Origin: Geosiphon pyriformis
Taxonomy: Eukaryota > Glomeromycota > Glomeromycetes > Archaeosporales > Geosiphonaceae
Assembly (NCBI GenBank): GCA_016748015.1
Contig: JAAOMT010000590.1
Coordinates: 491,912-555,911, forward strand
DNA: 64,000 nucleotides
Direction of reading: 5' to 3'
Part shown: in pieces, positions 34,998-45,380 of the stretch
Numbering within the stretch: position 1 is the first letter of the stretch
Layout of the letters: every line of letters starts with the position of its first letter
Made by a program: the position numbers and the translations under genes
The notes under the pieces: model-generated
The model's database searches: none
Told to the model about the DNA's origin: nothing
The model's input: the letters and a program-made list of their open reading frames with translations, nothing else

Positions 34998-36194
34998 TTG
35001 GCACTCACTAGAGAGAAGCAAGAACAACAGCTAGCACAGTTGAATATAAGACTGTGTCGCCATTGTTTAATTTCCAGTGACTTTGAATATTGTGACAATT
35101 GTAACCTTATTTACAATCCACCACCACACATAATCTACATGATCTCCAAAGAGGAAAAACCAATTAGCAGCTGCACATCAGAGTCGGAATCACTGTTTGA
35201 TCCCAATTTAAACTCTAACAACAATGATAACGAGAATAATGATTCCAGCTCCATTTAAAATAGCAATGACTTCAACTCAGATTTAAACCCCAATTCAAAC
35301 TGTGAACAATATATCGTACTTCCTGATCTCTCCAAAGAACAAGAGCTCAAATGGTTTAGTCATAATGGTAAAAGTATTATGCCAGAATGCACGCATGATA
35401 CAGATGCAGGGTTTGATCTAAGATATCCAGGAAAAAATGTTATCAAATTGAAACCAAATACACAAGTATGCATTAATTTGAAAATAGCTCTGGAGATTCT
35501 AGCAACAACCATGGTTCTTTTAGCATCTAGGAGTAGTTTAGCAAAGAAGGGGATTAATATTAAAGGGGGAATAATAGATGCAGAATATACAGGAAATATT
35601 AGCGCCATGCTACAAAATGATTTAGAAAAAGCCTATACAATTGAGCCAAATAAAAAGATAGCACAGGCCATATTCCTGCTATTAGTCAAAATAGCCAGCT
35701 TAGTAAAAGTGGAAACAAGGAAGGAATTGAGAATAACAGCAAAAGGGATACAGGGATTTGAGTCAACAGGTAGAATAGAAATATCAGTTAATATGGCAGA
35801 GGAAGAAATTGTTGGCCAAGAAGAAATTATCTCAGCCAGTCAAGCTATTTCCATTCCACCATATAGCCAGTACATGCTAGCAATAGAAAAGAAAGAAAAG
35901 AAGGAAAAGAAGCAAAAACAGATTTTTGAAGCTGAAGCAAACTTTTGTGAATCAGGAGATATTGGACTGATCAATCTCCACATACCAGCCAAAAGCTATA
36001 GCCACATAAAAATTCCCATCTACAACAACACTGGCAAAGTCATCAACATATCAGAAAGAACCACCATCGGATATTTAACCACAGAAATAGAAGACCAACC
36101 ACCAAACCTCATTCCAGACTTTCCACAACTTTGTGGATATGTCGACATCACATCACAAACAATTTATGGACAGGATGAATGTTATTTGCTTTAA
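34998..36194 (+). pseudogene. Element 4 zinc-ribbon plus dUTPase
   Basis: The paired CxxC ribbon (RLCRHCLI, EYCDNCNL) and Ser/Asn/Asp linker lie at 34998-35258. After a TAA, the dUTPase lies at 35379-35820: DAGFDLRYPGKN (motif 1), ASRSSLAKKGINI (2), GIIDAEYTGNI (3), NKKIAQAIF (4) and IQGFESTGR (5, Glu for Gly). The frame then runs on as the pre-RT linker (PYSQYMLAIEKKEKK, PDFPQLCGYVDITS) to a TAA at 36192. dUTPase would lower dUTP during cDNA synthesis. Confidence 0.86.
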
Positions 36195-37612
36195 CTAAAA
36201 CAATTGGAACAAATAAACATGAGAAATCTAGACCCACTACAATGTATGCAGCTCAAGATGTTACTCAACAATTTCAATGACATCTTTGCCAGCAAAAACA
36301 AATTTGGCAGAACTAATATCATCCAACATTAAATTAAGACCAGAGATGCAATGCCAATCAAACAGCAAGCATACAGGGTACTACCAGCCAGCCATGAAAA
36401 TCATTCATTAAGAGATTAATTGAATGCTTGACAATGGGCTAATCCAGCTATTTATGAACCCATGGTCATTACCAGTAGTACTTGTTTGTAAGAAGAATGG
36501 AAAAATTTGTTTTGTGTAGATTACAGAAAACTCAATGGTGTAACTAGTGAAGACAGCTACCCGACTCCACAAATCCAGGAATTATTCGACGCTTTTGGTG
36601 AAAACAAATGGTTCTCAACATTAAACTTGAATAGTGATTACTGGCAAGTAGCCATGGATCCAGCCGATAAGGAGAAGACGGCATTTACTACTAGAGAAGA
36701 GAATTTCGAATTTAAAGTAATGCCCTTCGGCTTAACCAATGCACCAGCCACTTTCCAATGGTTAATGGAAATTGTTTATACTGGCTTATTGTGAAAATCA
36801 GTAGTTGTATACTTGGATGACACCAATGTATTCTCAAAAACATTTGATGATCATTTTCATCATCTTTAATAAGTGTTCAAAAGGCTAAGAAGAGCAGGAC
36901 TAAAGTTAAATGCAACAAAGTACTTCTTTGGCAAAACAGAACTAAAATTCTTGGAACACATAATTAGTAAAAACAGCATCAAAACAAATCCAGAGAAAAT
37001 AGAGATAGTAAAGAACTTTCCAGTACCAACCAATGTGACTGAATTGAAATCATTCTTGGGATTCGCAAGCTATTATTGACACTTTATAAAAAACTTTTCA
37101 AAGATAGCTTAACCACTCAATAATCTGCAAACCAAAAATACCAAATATGAATGAACAGAAAGTCAACAAAAAGCTTTTGATATTCTGAAAAGAAAGTTCA
37201 TTCAAGCTCCAGTACTGATCTATTCAGATCACAACAAACCATTCATCATTACTACCAATACATTAGGCCAAACATTGGAAGCAGTACTATCTCAGAAGAG
37301 ATCAAATGGCAGAGAACATTCAGTAGCATATGTCAGCTAAGGTCTAACACCAGCCGAAAAGAACTATGGAACACCAGAACTAAAACATTTAGCAATCTAT
37401 TGGGCAGTCATGAAGTGGAATGAATACTTGAGCCAAAAGTTTGATATATACACAGATTATAAAGGGTTAACATCACTTTAAAAGCAAGAATTTGATAATG
37501 GCCACCAATCCAGATGGAAAATGGCACTATCATGATATACTTATACTATACACTATAAGAAAGGAAAAGACAATGGAAATGCTGATGGTTTGTTACGAAT
37601 AAAACAAATCTA
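36195..37612 (+). pseudogene. Element 4 reverse transcriptase and RNase H
   Basis: RT blocks: FCVDYRKLNG, VMPFGLTNAPATFQW and VVYLDDTNVFSKT, with both catalytic aspartates kept. The palm segment at 36507-36794 is open. Stops follow at LL-stop-KS (TGA, Trp in element 2), HHL-stop-stop (two TAA in place of Gln codons) and YY-stop-HF. RNase H follows at about 37190-37480 (NKPFIITTNTLG, GREHSVAYVS, LAIYWAVMKW) with Asn in place of its first catalytic Asp. The domain order is that of Ty3/gypsy pol. Confidence 0.88.
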
Positions 37613-38950
37613 AGAACATTTTAACCCAAAAATATAACAAAACCAGAACAATACCAACAAAAAATAACAAAAGATGAACATACAAAAATATTAACAACTC
37701 CAACATTATATAAACACTCAACAGTTCAAAGAGAATTTATCTCAAATAGAACAAAAGAGGATCAAACAACAATCAAAATATTTTATCACTCACTAAAATA
37801 TACTTTATCAGAAAAATAGAAAAGATCTAGATCAACCAACCAGAGTAATTACAGAGCCAGAAAAGGAGACAATATTATTCAACATGCACTCAAATCCAAC
37901 AGCCGGACATTTTCACAAAGAAGCAACCATAAAAAGAACCAGAAAAAAATACTATTGGCCATCAATATATCCAGACATTATCCAATATGTTCAAAATTGT
38001 GACGCTTATCAGTAAAGAGGAGGAACAAGACCCAGTGAACCATTAAGACCAATCAAAGTGGGACAACCATTTGACCAGATTGGAATTGATTTAGTCAGAC
38101 CATTAACAATCACCAGCAGAGGAAACAGATATATAGCAGTAGTCATGGACTATCTCACTAAATGGCCAGAGGCGAAAGCAATTCAAAGAGCAGATGCAAA
38201 ATCCGTTGCTGAATTTGTTCATTAAGATTTGATCTGTCAACACAAATGTCCAAAAGAACTATTATCAGACCAAGAAACCCACTTTGTGAATAGAACATTA
38301 GCAGAATTAAACCAAAGATTCGGAATTAAGAGACCACTATCATCACTATATCATCCATAAACAAATGGTCTAGTTGAAAGATTTAATAGAATATTGTGTG
38401 AAGCAATTGCCAAACTCAGCCAAAAAAACCAGGACAAATGGGATTTGTTTATACTATCAGTATTATTTGCTTATCAAACAATGAAGCAAGACACTACACA
38501 AACAACACCATTTGAATTAGTATACGGTAGAACAGCAATATTACCAGTAGAGAAAAAAATTAATACATATCCAGCTGAACCAATAACAGAAAAAAATTTT
38601 CAAGAAACATTGCTAAGAAGAACATATGACTTAATGGAAACATTGAAAAACAAATGAAAAAAAGCAGCTGATAATATTCAAAAGTCATAAGAAAAACAGA
38701 AAGAAAGACACAATAGTCAACTACTAAACAAACTAGTTGAATTCAAGATTGGAGACAAAGTACTCTTACATCATACCAAAGCAGAAAAACAATGGAGTGG
38801 AAAATTCGACCCCAAATGGGATGGACCATTTTACATAAAAAAAATTCTAGGAAATGGAGCTTACAAATTAAGACTGGATAACAAAATTTTAACCAAAGCA
38901 ATATATGGAGATCGACTAAAACCATATCACAACATCACACTACCATTTAC
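37613..38950 (+). pseudogene. Element 4 integrase
   Basis: The H2C2 zinc domain (HSNPTAGHFHKEAT, CDAY in place of the first Cys pair) is followed by the DDE core: GIDLVRPLTI, LLSDQETHFVN and NGLVERFNRIL. All three catalytic acids are readable, but stops occur at about 38014, 38224 and 38358. The C-terminal part (DKVLLHHTKAEKQWSG, WDGPFYIKKILG) is open. Inserts cDNA into chromosomes when intact. Confidence 0.87.
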
Positions 38951-39111
38951 CAATAATATTCCACAATTAGGAGTACAGAGAATACTAGTCCAACCAGATA
39001 AGATTCCACGAGATCTGGAACCAATTGTTATTATTGACAACAACATGTTAAATTGATCCATCAAAAAAAATATATAAAGACACAGTAGACACGACAGGAA
39101 ATATCAGAAAA

Positions 39112-39742
39112 ATGGAGATTACAGACAACATTTACTTACTAGCACAACAACTTTTTCAATTAATTCAACACCAAGAAATGGAAATTACAATCAATCAACA
39201 AACCATTCAATATCAAGATACTAAAAAGACATTGCAACACAGAAAACAGAAGAAACCAGAAAATACTGTCGACAAAATCATGGCAAAAGTAAAATTAGCA
39301 ATAAAAGAATTGACAAAAGAGTCACTATATCAAGAGTTGACTAAAGAAACTTGGAATTGGTGGATACAACAATTTCCACGAAACTATTGTTATTTTTACT
39401 TGGAACAACACATAAATATCCAGAATCTATATACGGATAAAACAAAGTGATTATTTGACAAAAAAATACTACAACAATTAGAACATTTTGTGGGAAAGAA
39501 CAACTTATCTACACAGGCCCAAGCTATATACCAAATACACACAGCATTTCAGAATAGACCAGAAATATTATTCAACAAAGCAATAAATATGATTACCAGT
39601 AATTAATTGGGAAAGATCACTAATGCTCAATTTGAAGAATTACAAACTCAAATAACACAAGTAATTATCGAAAACAAAATCTAGGAGATACTTCAAAAGA
39701 GGGAATTAACAGAGTTGGATTTCGACAGAGCTCAATATTAAA
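39112..39742 (+). pseudogene. Element 4 ORF downstream of integrase
   Basis: It starts with a true ATG (MEITDNIYLLAQQLFQ) and reads 112 codons to a TGA at 39448, continuing after it with similar composition to about 39742 (WLFDKK-like join, GKITNAQFEELQTQITQV). It is rich in Gln, Lys and Leu and probably coiled-coil. No signal peptide or membrane segment is seen, so it is not an obvious envelope. Element 2 has a close copy (5690-6300) and element 3 a distant one (19008-19653). The function is unknown. Confidence 0.65.
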
Positions 39743-39754
39743 AGGAAGGAATAA

Positions 39755-40607
39755 TGTTACTCATAGAAATATAGGAAATATATTAGCATGATTATTAGCC
39801 AATCAGAAGTAGGCGTAATAAATGTGGAATTCCAGGATTTCTTTCAGGAATTGCAGGATTCCAGGAATTTCAGGATTCCCCGACGAAGAATTCCAAGATT
39901 CCAGAATTCCAGGATTCCTCTCAAAGAAATCGCAGAATTTCTGTCATGAAAAATCAAGAAATTGAGGAATCTCAATTATGTATATATAGCAGCAGGATTA
40001 GAAGCTGAAAAGACAGATCTCTCAGTTTAGATTTGATCTAAGCAACCTTCCAGTTCCCAATTATCAAATAAATAATTATTTTATATCTCAATTCACTCTC
40101 TACTATCAACACTTCATGTTGATAGTAATTGATACTTAAACATGCTGGAACAATAGCTCTTGATCATGGCTATTGACAGGATACTAACTTACCAAACTGC
40201 CTTGGCTTATTTTCATTATTGTTATTTTCTTTATTTTATTTATTTTTTTCTTTGATTTTGTTGTACATACTAATTGATTAAGGATTAAAAGCACTAAGTT
40301 ATTGATATCACAGATAGTCTGATAAAAGACCCAGAAATAAGGATAGATTTATATATATTATCAGTTAGCTTACCAGAAGGGCACAACTGCCAGAATAAAT
40401 CCAGCCATCAAGCTGAGAAAGAAATTGGAAAACAACTGACAACAAACGACGAATTGCCATACTATTGAATCTCTGTTTATTATACAAAGAACTTCATCAA
40501 AACTTTCAGATACAACACTTTCAGAATATCATCAATGGCAATAGCTTTTGAGCACCAAGTTATGGGTTTATTATTTGACTTGAGACTCCAAATATTCAAC
40601 TGTAACA
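39755..40607 (+). repeat. Element 4 3' LTR, type A (853 bp)
   Basis: A direct copy of 30516-31364 with scattered substitutions. It has the same GGAATTCC-type repeats (about 39830-39960) and TATATATAG box (about 39980). Followed directly by ATGT. Confidence 0.93.
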
Positions 40608-40904
40608 ATGTCAAGAATAGCCTGATAAAAGACCCCAAAGGAAGAGTATAGGAATTGAGAATTTAAGGATAGCTTACCAGAAGGGCATCTCTGCCAAAAT
40701 TACTGGCCACCACATTGAGAAAGAAATTTGATAGAATTGTGATTCTGGAAGGCTATAGAAAAGACAACACTTGAATCTCTGTCTATTATACAAAGGACTC
40801 TACAACAAAACCTTCAAATATCGACACCAGAACATCAACCCAGCACCAAGTTACAGATTTGTTATTTGACTTGAGACCCCAAATAATCATCTGTAACAGA
40901 ATTT
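40608..40904 (+). repeat. Fragment of a type B LTR
   Basis: Matches the reverse complement of about 23625-23920, the 3' third of the type B LTR, up to its GTAACA end at 40904. Its left end coincides with the right end of element 4; upstream LTR sequence is missing. Confidence 0.75.
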
Positions 40905-40909
40905 ATGTA

Positions 40910-43645
40910 AATAATTAAAAAACTGCTTAATAAAAAAGTTGCTGGTTTTTTTGGTATTTTTAATAAAATTTAGAAACATGGTAATATGTAGATTTTAGGT
41001 AATTAATTGGATATTTTTAATGTATGTTTAGTATTAAGTATGATTTTTATACAATAAAAAAGGGCTTGAGTTTCTATAATACCAAAGTTATATTATTAAG
41101 AAAAAATTTTTACTAATACCAGACCAATAGCTTTGATTAAAATAACCAGAAAAATTTGTCTAAGATTCTTTTAGACAGAATTTTTTCAGTTTATAATAAG
41201 TTTAATGTCTTATGTGATAATAATTTCTTAATATTGAAAAGTATATCCACTTAAACTTTTATTTTTGTTATTGGTTCTATAATTGAGAATGTATTGAAAA
41301 AAAACAAAAAACTGTAATTAGTTCTTTAAAATATGTATAAAACATATAATTTTATTAAATAAAATTATTTAGAAAACAGTTCAGTTAAGATCAAAATATA
41401 TTTCTATTTTATTAAGTTTTTTGGAAGTATATATAATAATTGAATCAACTAAATAATAATAAATTTTGGATTTATAAAAAAATACACTATTTATAATAGT
41501 CTAAATTAGAGTAAAGTTTTTTTGCTATTGCTGTAAAAAAAATTTTATAACTTTTTGTTTTATAAAGTTAAAAAACATAATAGTTTATTTAACTATAGAT
41601 TAAATTCAAAGTTTTTTATATGAATTAACAAACAGAATTTTAAGGATAACAAGATGTTTTTCTGGCAGTTAGAGCTTTTATGAATAATATGATATAAGTT
41701 AAGAATAGCATGTCTGCTATTTAATATATTTTGAACATAGCTAGTAAATTTTTTCAAATTATTGACATTTTAATTAACACAAATAAGACAATTATCATTT
41801 TTATTAATTAAAAAATAGATATTTCTTATTTGTTAATAAGTAGATCAAATATTTTAATAGTAAAAAAAAGTAAATCTCATAGATACTTGAACATTTTTTT
41901 ATCTATAAATAGTTTTTTTAAACCAAGTATTGCCAAAACTTATTCAAATGTAAAGTTTTTACAAATTTGGTTTTAAAAAAAACTATTTCTAATAAGCAGT
42001 TTTTGTATTTGGTATCTGATTTATAATAGGCTATAAATTGCAATTTAGTCATATTTCAGTAAGCATATATAAAAAATAGAACAAAATATTAAGAAAAAAT
42101 TTAAAGCTTAAAACCAATTTACCTAAAAACTTTCTCAATAAAGCTATTTTCTATTTTAAATTATATAAACTTAAAACATTCAAATAAATGTAGACCAAAA
42201 ATTTACTGACAAATTTGGTAGTTTATGCTAATTTAAAAAGTATTTTTGACAAATTATTTGAACACAGAGCTATAAATCTGCAGACTGTTAATTAAATGCT
42301 TAAACAATTCTTTTGTTTTTTAATTACATTGTCAATTAATTTTATAAATTGCTTTTTGACAAATAAAATTAATATTTTAGTATTATGTGGATTGTTATTG
42401 TACAATAATCTGCTTAATGTGTTTTAGACTGGTAATAATATTGCTATTGCAAATTTTTGGAATTGAAACAATATTTAAGTATAGTAAATTTGCTAAGAAA
42501 ATTTGGTATTGTTTTTGTAAACCAACTTTTGGATTATTGTAATATATGTTTTACTTGGAATATTTTTCACAAATAAAAAAAACTAGACTTTAAAAGTCTA
42601 ATTTTTTGTTGGTTTTGTTTGTTGGTTAAATTTATTGAAGATAGAAGTCTGAACTATAATAGTGCTTTGGTTTTTTTTCTTATTTCTAGTAATTGTTTAT
42701 ACAACTTTGGTCTTATTAATAAATGTTTGTTAAAAAATGGTTCTAATAATATAATTGTTTATACTAATAAATCTGTTAAGAGTTTAAGATCTGTAAATAC
42801 TGACAGTAGTACTGTTGTTTACTTTTTAAATATTAATATAAGTGTAGAAATAGGATGCATAGGTTGTTTTTTTAATTCTGATTAAAATGCAGATCATTGC
42901 TTTTGCTTTGAAATATGTTCTTGTATCTAGCTTAATTGTGTTGTTTATAAATAATCAGATATCTTTAGATATAAGTATCTTGTTTAAAAAAATAGTAATT
43001 TTAATTTTTGTAATAAATATTAAATAAAAAAAGAACATATTTATTAGATTATTGTATTGAAAAATCTATTAGTTAATTGAAACAAAGTTAAAGATTATTC
43101 CAAAATTATTGACAATAAGCATGCTAATTTTTTTGTTGATATTGCCATTATGCTGTCTCTTATACACATCTATGAGGCTAGATTTTCTAATTGTATATAC
43201 ATATTATTAGTTAAAAATTTTGTAATAAAAAATTGAATAGTTAACACAGTATGTTTATTAGATAGCAAATCTAATAATATATTGTTGATTACTAATTTGG
43301 TTTAAGATTTCACTAAAGATTACAAATCTACTATATAGTTGTTAACTGCCAGATTGAGAATACATTATAAAAAGCATAATTTTTTGTTACATAATAGCTC
43401 TGTAGTCTTAATCATATCTTGTTTAGTATCTGTATAGTTTTTTAAAATGATTTATGATTATGGTATCAGATTAGATGTTTATTTTTGTTTTGGTCTGCAT
43501 TTTTGTTTGTCTAGTATATATTTTGGTTTTTTGTATAACTTTTTTGTAATAGATAGTTTAAGTACATAGTACTGTCTTAATTAGTCTAAATGGCTGGTTA
43601 TATATAAAAAGAATATAAGTTATACTTAATATAAGATCTTATATA
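40910..43645 (+). mobile_element. Degenerate LINE-type retrotransposon, plus strand
   Basis: Despite many stops the plus strand reads LINE RT blocks in order: TRPIALIKIT (about 41125), SKILLDRIF and YNKFNVL (41160-41215), IIENVLKKNKKL (41280), MYKTYNF (41331; RT motif A, Asp to Asn), GSIYNN, YKVKKHNSLFNYRLNSKF (41555-41620) and RAFMNNMI (41671-41694; the FxDD box with both Asp read as Asn). RNase H follows near 42750 as VYTNKSVKSL (YTDGS expected) with 42619-42885 open. The 5' end is truncated. The copy is inverted relative to 24793-27780. Confidence 0.75.
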
Positions 43646-43669
43646 ATTGTATAATTTTAGATAGTAGTT

Positions 43670-44346
43670 AAATTGTACTCATAAAACTATTAATAAAAAA
43701 AATATGTATTAATTATTTAATATTATATAATTAATTGTTTTATTTTTAAATAATAAATAATAAATTAATTTAGTTATTGATCTAATTATTAATTTAGTTG
43801 TTAATTTGGTTATTGATTTTTTTAATAAATATATAAACAATGAATTTTTTAGTTATAAAAAAACATATAATTCAAATAATAAATATAAAAATACATATTT
43901 AATAATTTTTTGTATTACCTATTTTTCTTTTTTTTTTCTTATTTTTAAGTAATTAAACATTTGTAAATAAAGAATTACTTGTTAGTATTTACATATTTTT
44001 TTTTTTTTTTTAGAATTAAACTGAAAAGTCATTTGCTTGCTTTTGTAATTTATTAAATAAAGAAATAATTAAAAAACACAATAATATTTGTTATTAATTT
44101 TAAGAATTGTTAAGTAAGACAGAATAATATCAGCAGTGTTATCCTTGTTAACAATTATAAACTATTCTTTTACTTTCAAATTTTCTAGAAAAGATTAAGC
44201 AACTGTAATTTTAAGACTGATCACATTTATTGAATCTTTATCAATTCAATTCACTTCTTTGATTGAATTTCTTCTTTGATTATTTCTATTACCTTCAATA
44301 ACCTTTTTTTTTGTTATCCATTAGCTTGTTACTTAAACCTGTAACA
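43670..44346 (+). repeat. Degenerate type C LTR, plus strand
   Basis: An inverted counterpart of 29614-30290 and of equal length. The match is best at its right end (CATTAGCTTGTTA and CTGTAACA at 44346) and in the remnant of the GGTCAATGACC-type repeats (43750-43815), which has mutated almost entirely to A/T. No internal region of this element is recognised nearby, so it may be a solo LTR. Confidence 0.65.
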
Positions 44347-45380
44347 ATATAAAACTTTTTTTTACATTATTGAAATTATTTAAATAATTATTAACTTATT
44401 ATATATATTTATACAAAGTATAACTATCCTAAATGATAAGACTACAAACACAGCTCATGCACTTTTTATACGTGACCAGCCAATAAATACGATAAATACC
44501 AAATATTATAATTACTAATTTTTTATTAATAAATTTATTAGTTATAAATTATTACAATTATCGTAAAGTAATAATTAATTATATTAATTTTAAATAGCTT
44601 ATATACATATCTTATTATACAAACAGAATTATAAAAATTTAAGAGTATATTTTTCGTAATCTAATAAATAAGATCATTTTACAAAATAATTTTTTAAAAA
44701 AATTCAAGACAAAAAATACTAAAAATAATTTAAACAAGATTATTTTATAGATAAATATTTATTGAATAAATAATAATAATAATAATTAATTAAAATTTTT
44801 TATTAAAAAGCTGATAGAAGAGCATCAATCTGTCGTTTAAATGAGCTAAATTTTTGAGCAGACAAAATATGTATGCTGATAGACTTTCATCTTATTTTGG
44901 TCAAAGAAGTTCTCGGAGTTGTTGTAAGGATGGGTTTATACAGGATGAAAGTTTCAGACAAAGTTAGCATTGGCTAATTCTCAGATGGTGAGACAACGTT
45001 CGGGAAAAATTGTTTGATTATGTTTATTTTCTATTTTCCACGATAAACATCCTAATAAGGATATTTAACTATAAATCATCGCGAGATCGGTGATCCTTGA
45101 GCTTATTCAATTTTATCAATTGTCTAAAGAATTTTTGTCGTCCTATAGCTCACCACTTCACTTATTAACTCAATCGGTTATATAGAAGTAGGGAAAACAT
45201 ATAGTTTATCCAAGTTTTTGTAACAGAGGTCCCTGTTACTATAACAGTAATTTTGAACTGAAAGTATCCGGAAAAAAGTTCATTGAAATTCAAAGAGTAT
45301 TGGAGATTGAAAGAATAGTTACAAAGATTACAAATCAAGCAAGTACAGATGAATTATATTTATGAAGATAGCAATTGATA
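44347..45380. other. Boundary between repeat DNA and gene block
   Basis: 44347-44800 is AT-rich with no readable feature. From about 44820 the composition becomes that of the gene block. The stretch 44820-45380 probably holds the 3' untranslated region of the Cdc4-like gene. No RNA gene or open frame is recognised. Confidence 0.5.

Larger units (their letters stand above)
30516..40607 (+). mobile_element. Element 4: full-length Ty3/gypsy retrotransposon, decayed
   Basis: Bounded by closely similar LTRs (30516-31364 and 39755-40607) and by ATGT on both sides. It has a primer-binding site at 31367, gag, protease, cysteine-rich region, dUTPase, RT, RNase H, integrase, a post-integrase ORF and a polypurine tract (about 39740-39752). 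It belongs to the same family as element 1 and is the best reference copy in the window. Single stops, mostly TGA or TAA, break each domain. Confidence 0.93.

Noticed and set aside
39112-39742. Envelope gene of an endogenous retrovirus
   Set aside because: The post-integrase ORF has no signal peptide, transmembrane segment or furin-like site, so there is no evidence for an envelope.
44820-45350. Possible small gene or tRNA downstream of the Cdc4-like gene
   Set aside because: I found no cloverleaf with a plausible anticodon and no coding frame of note; it reads as 3' untranslated sequence.
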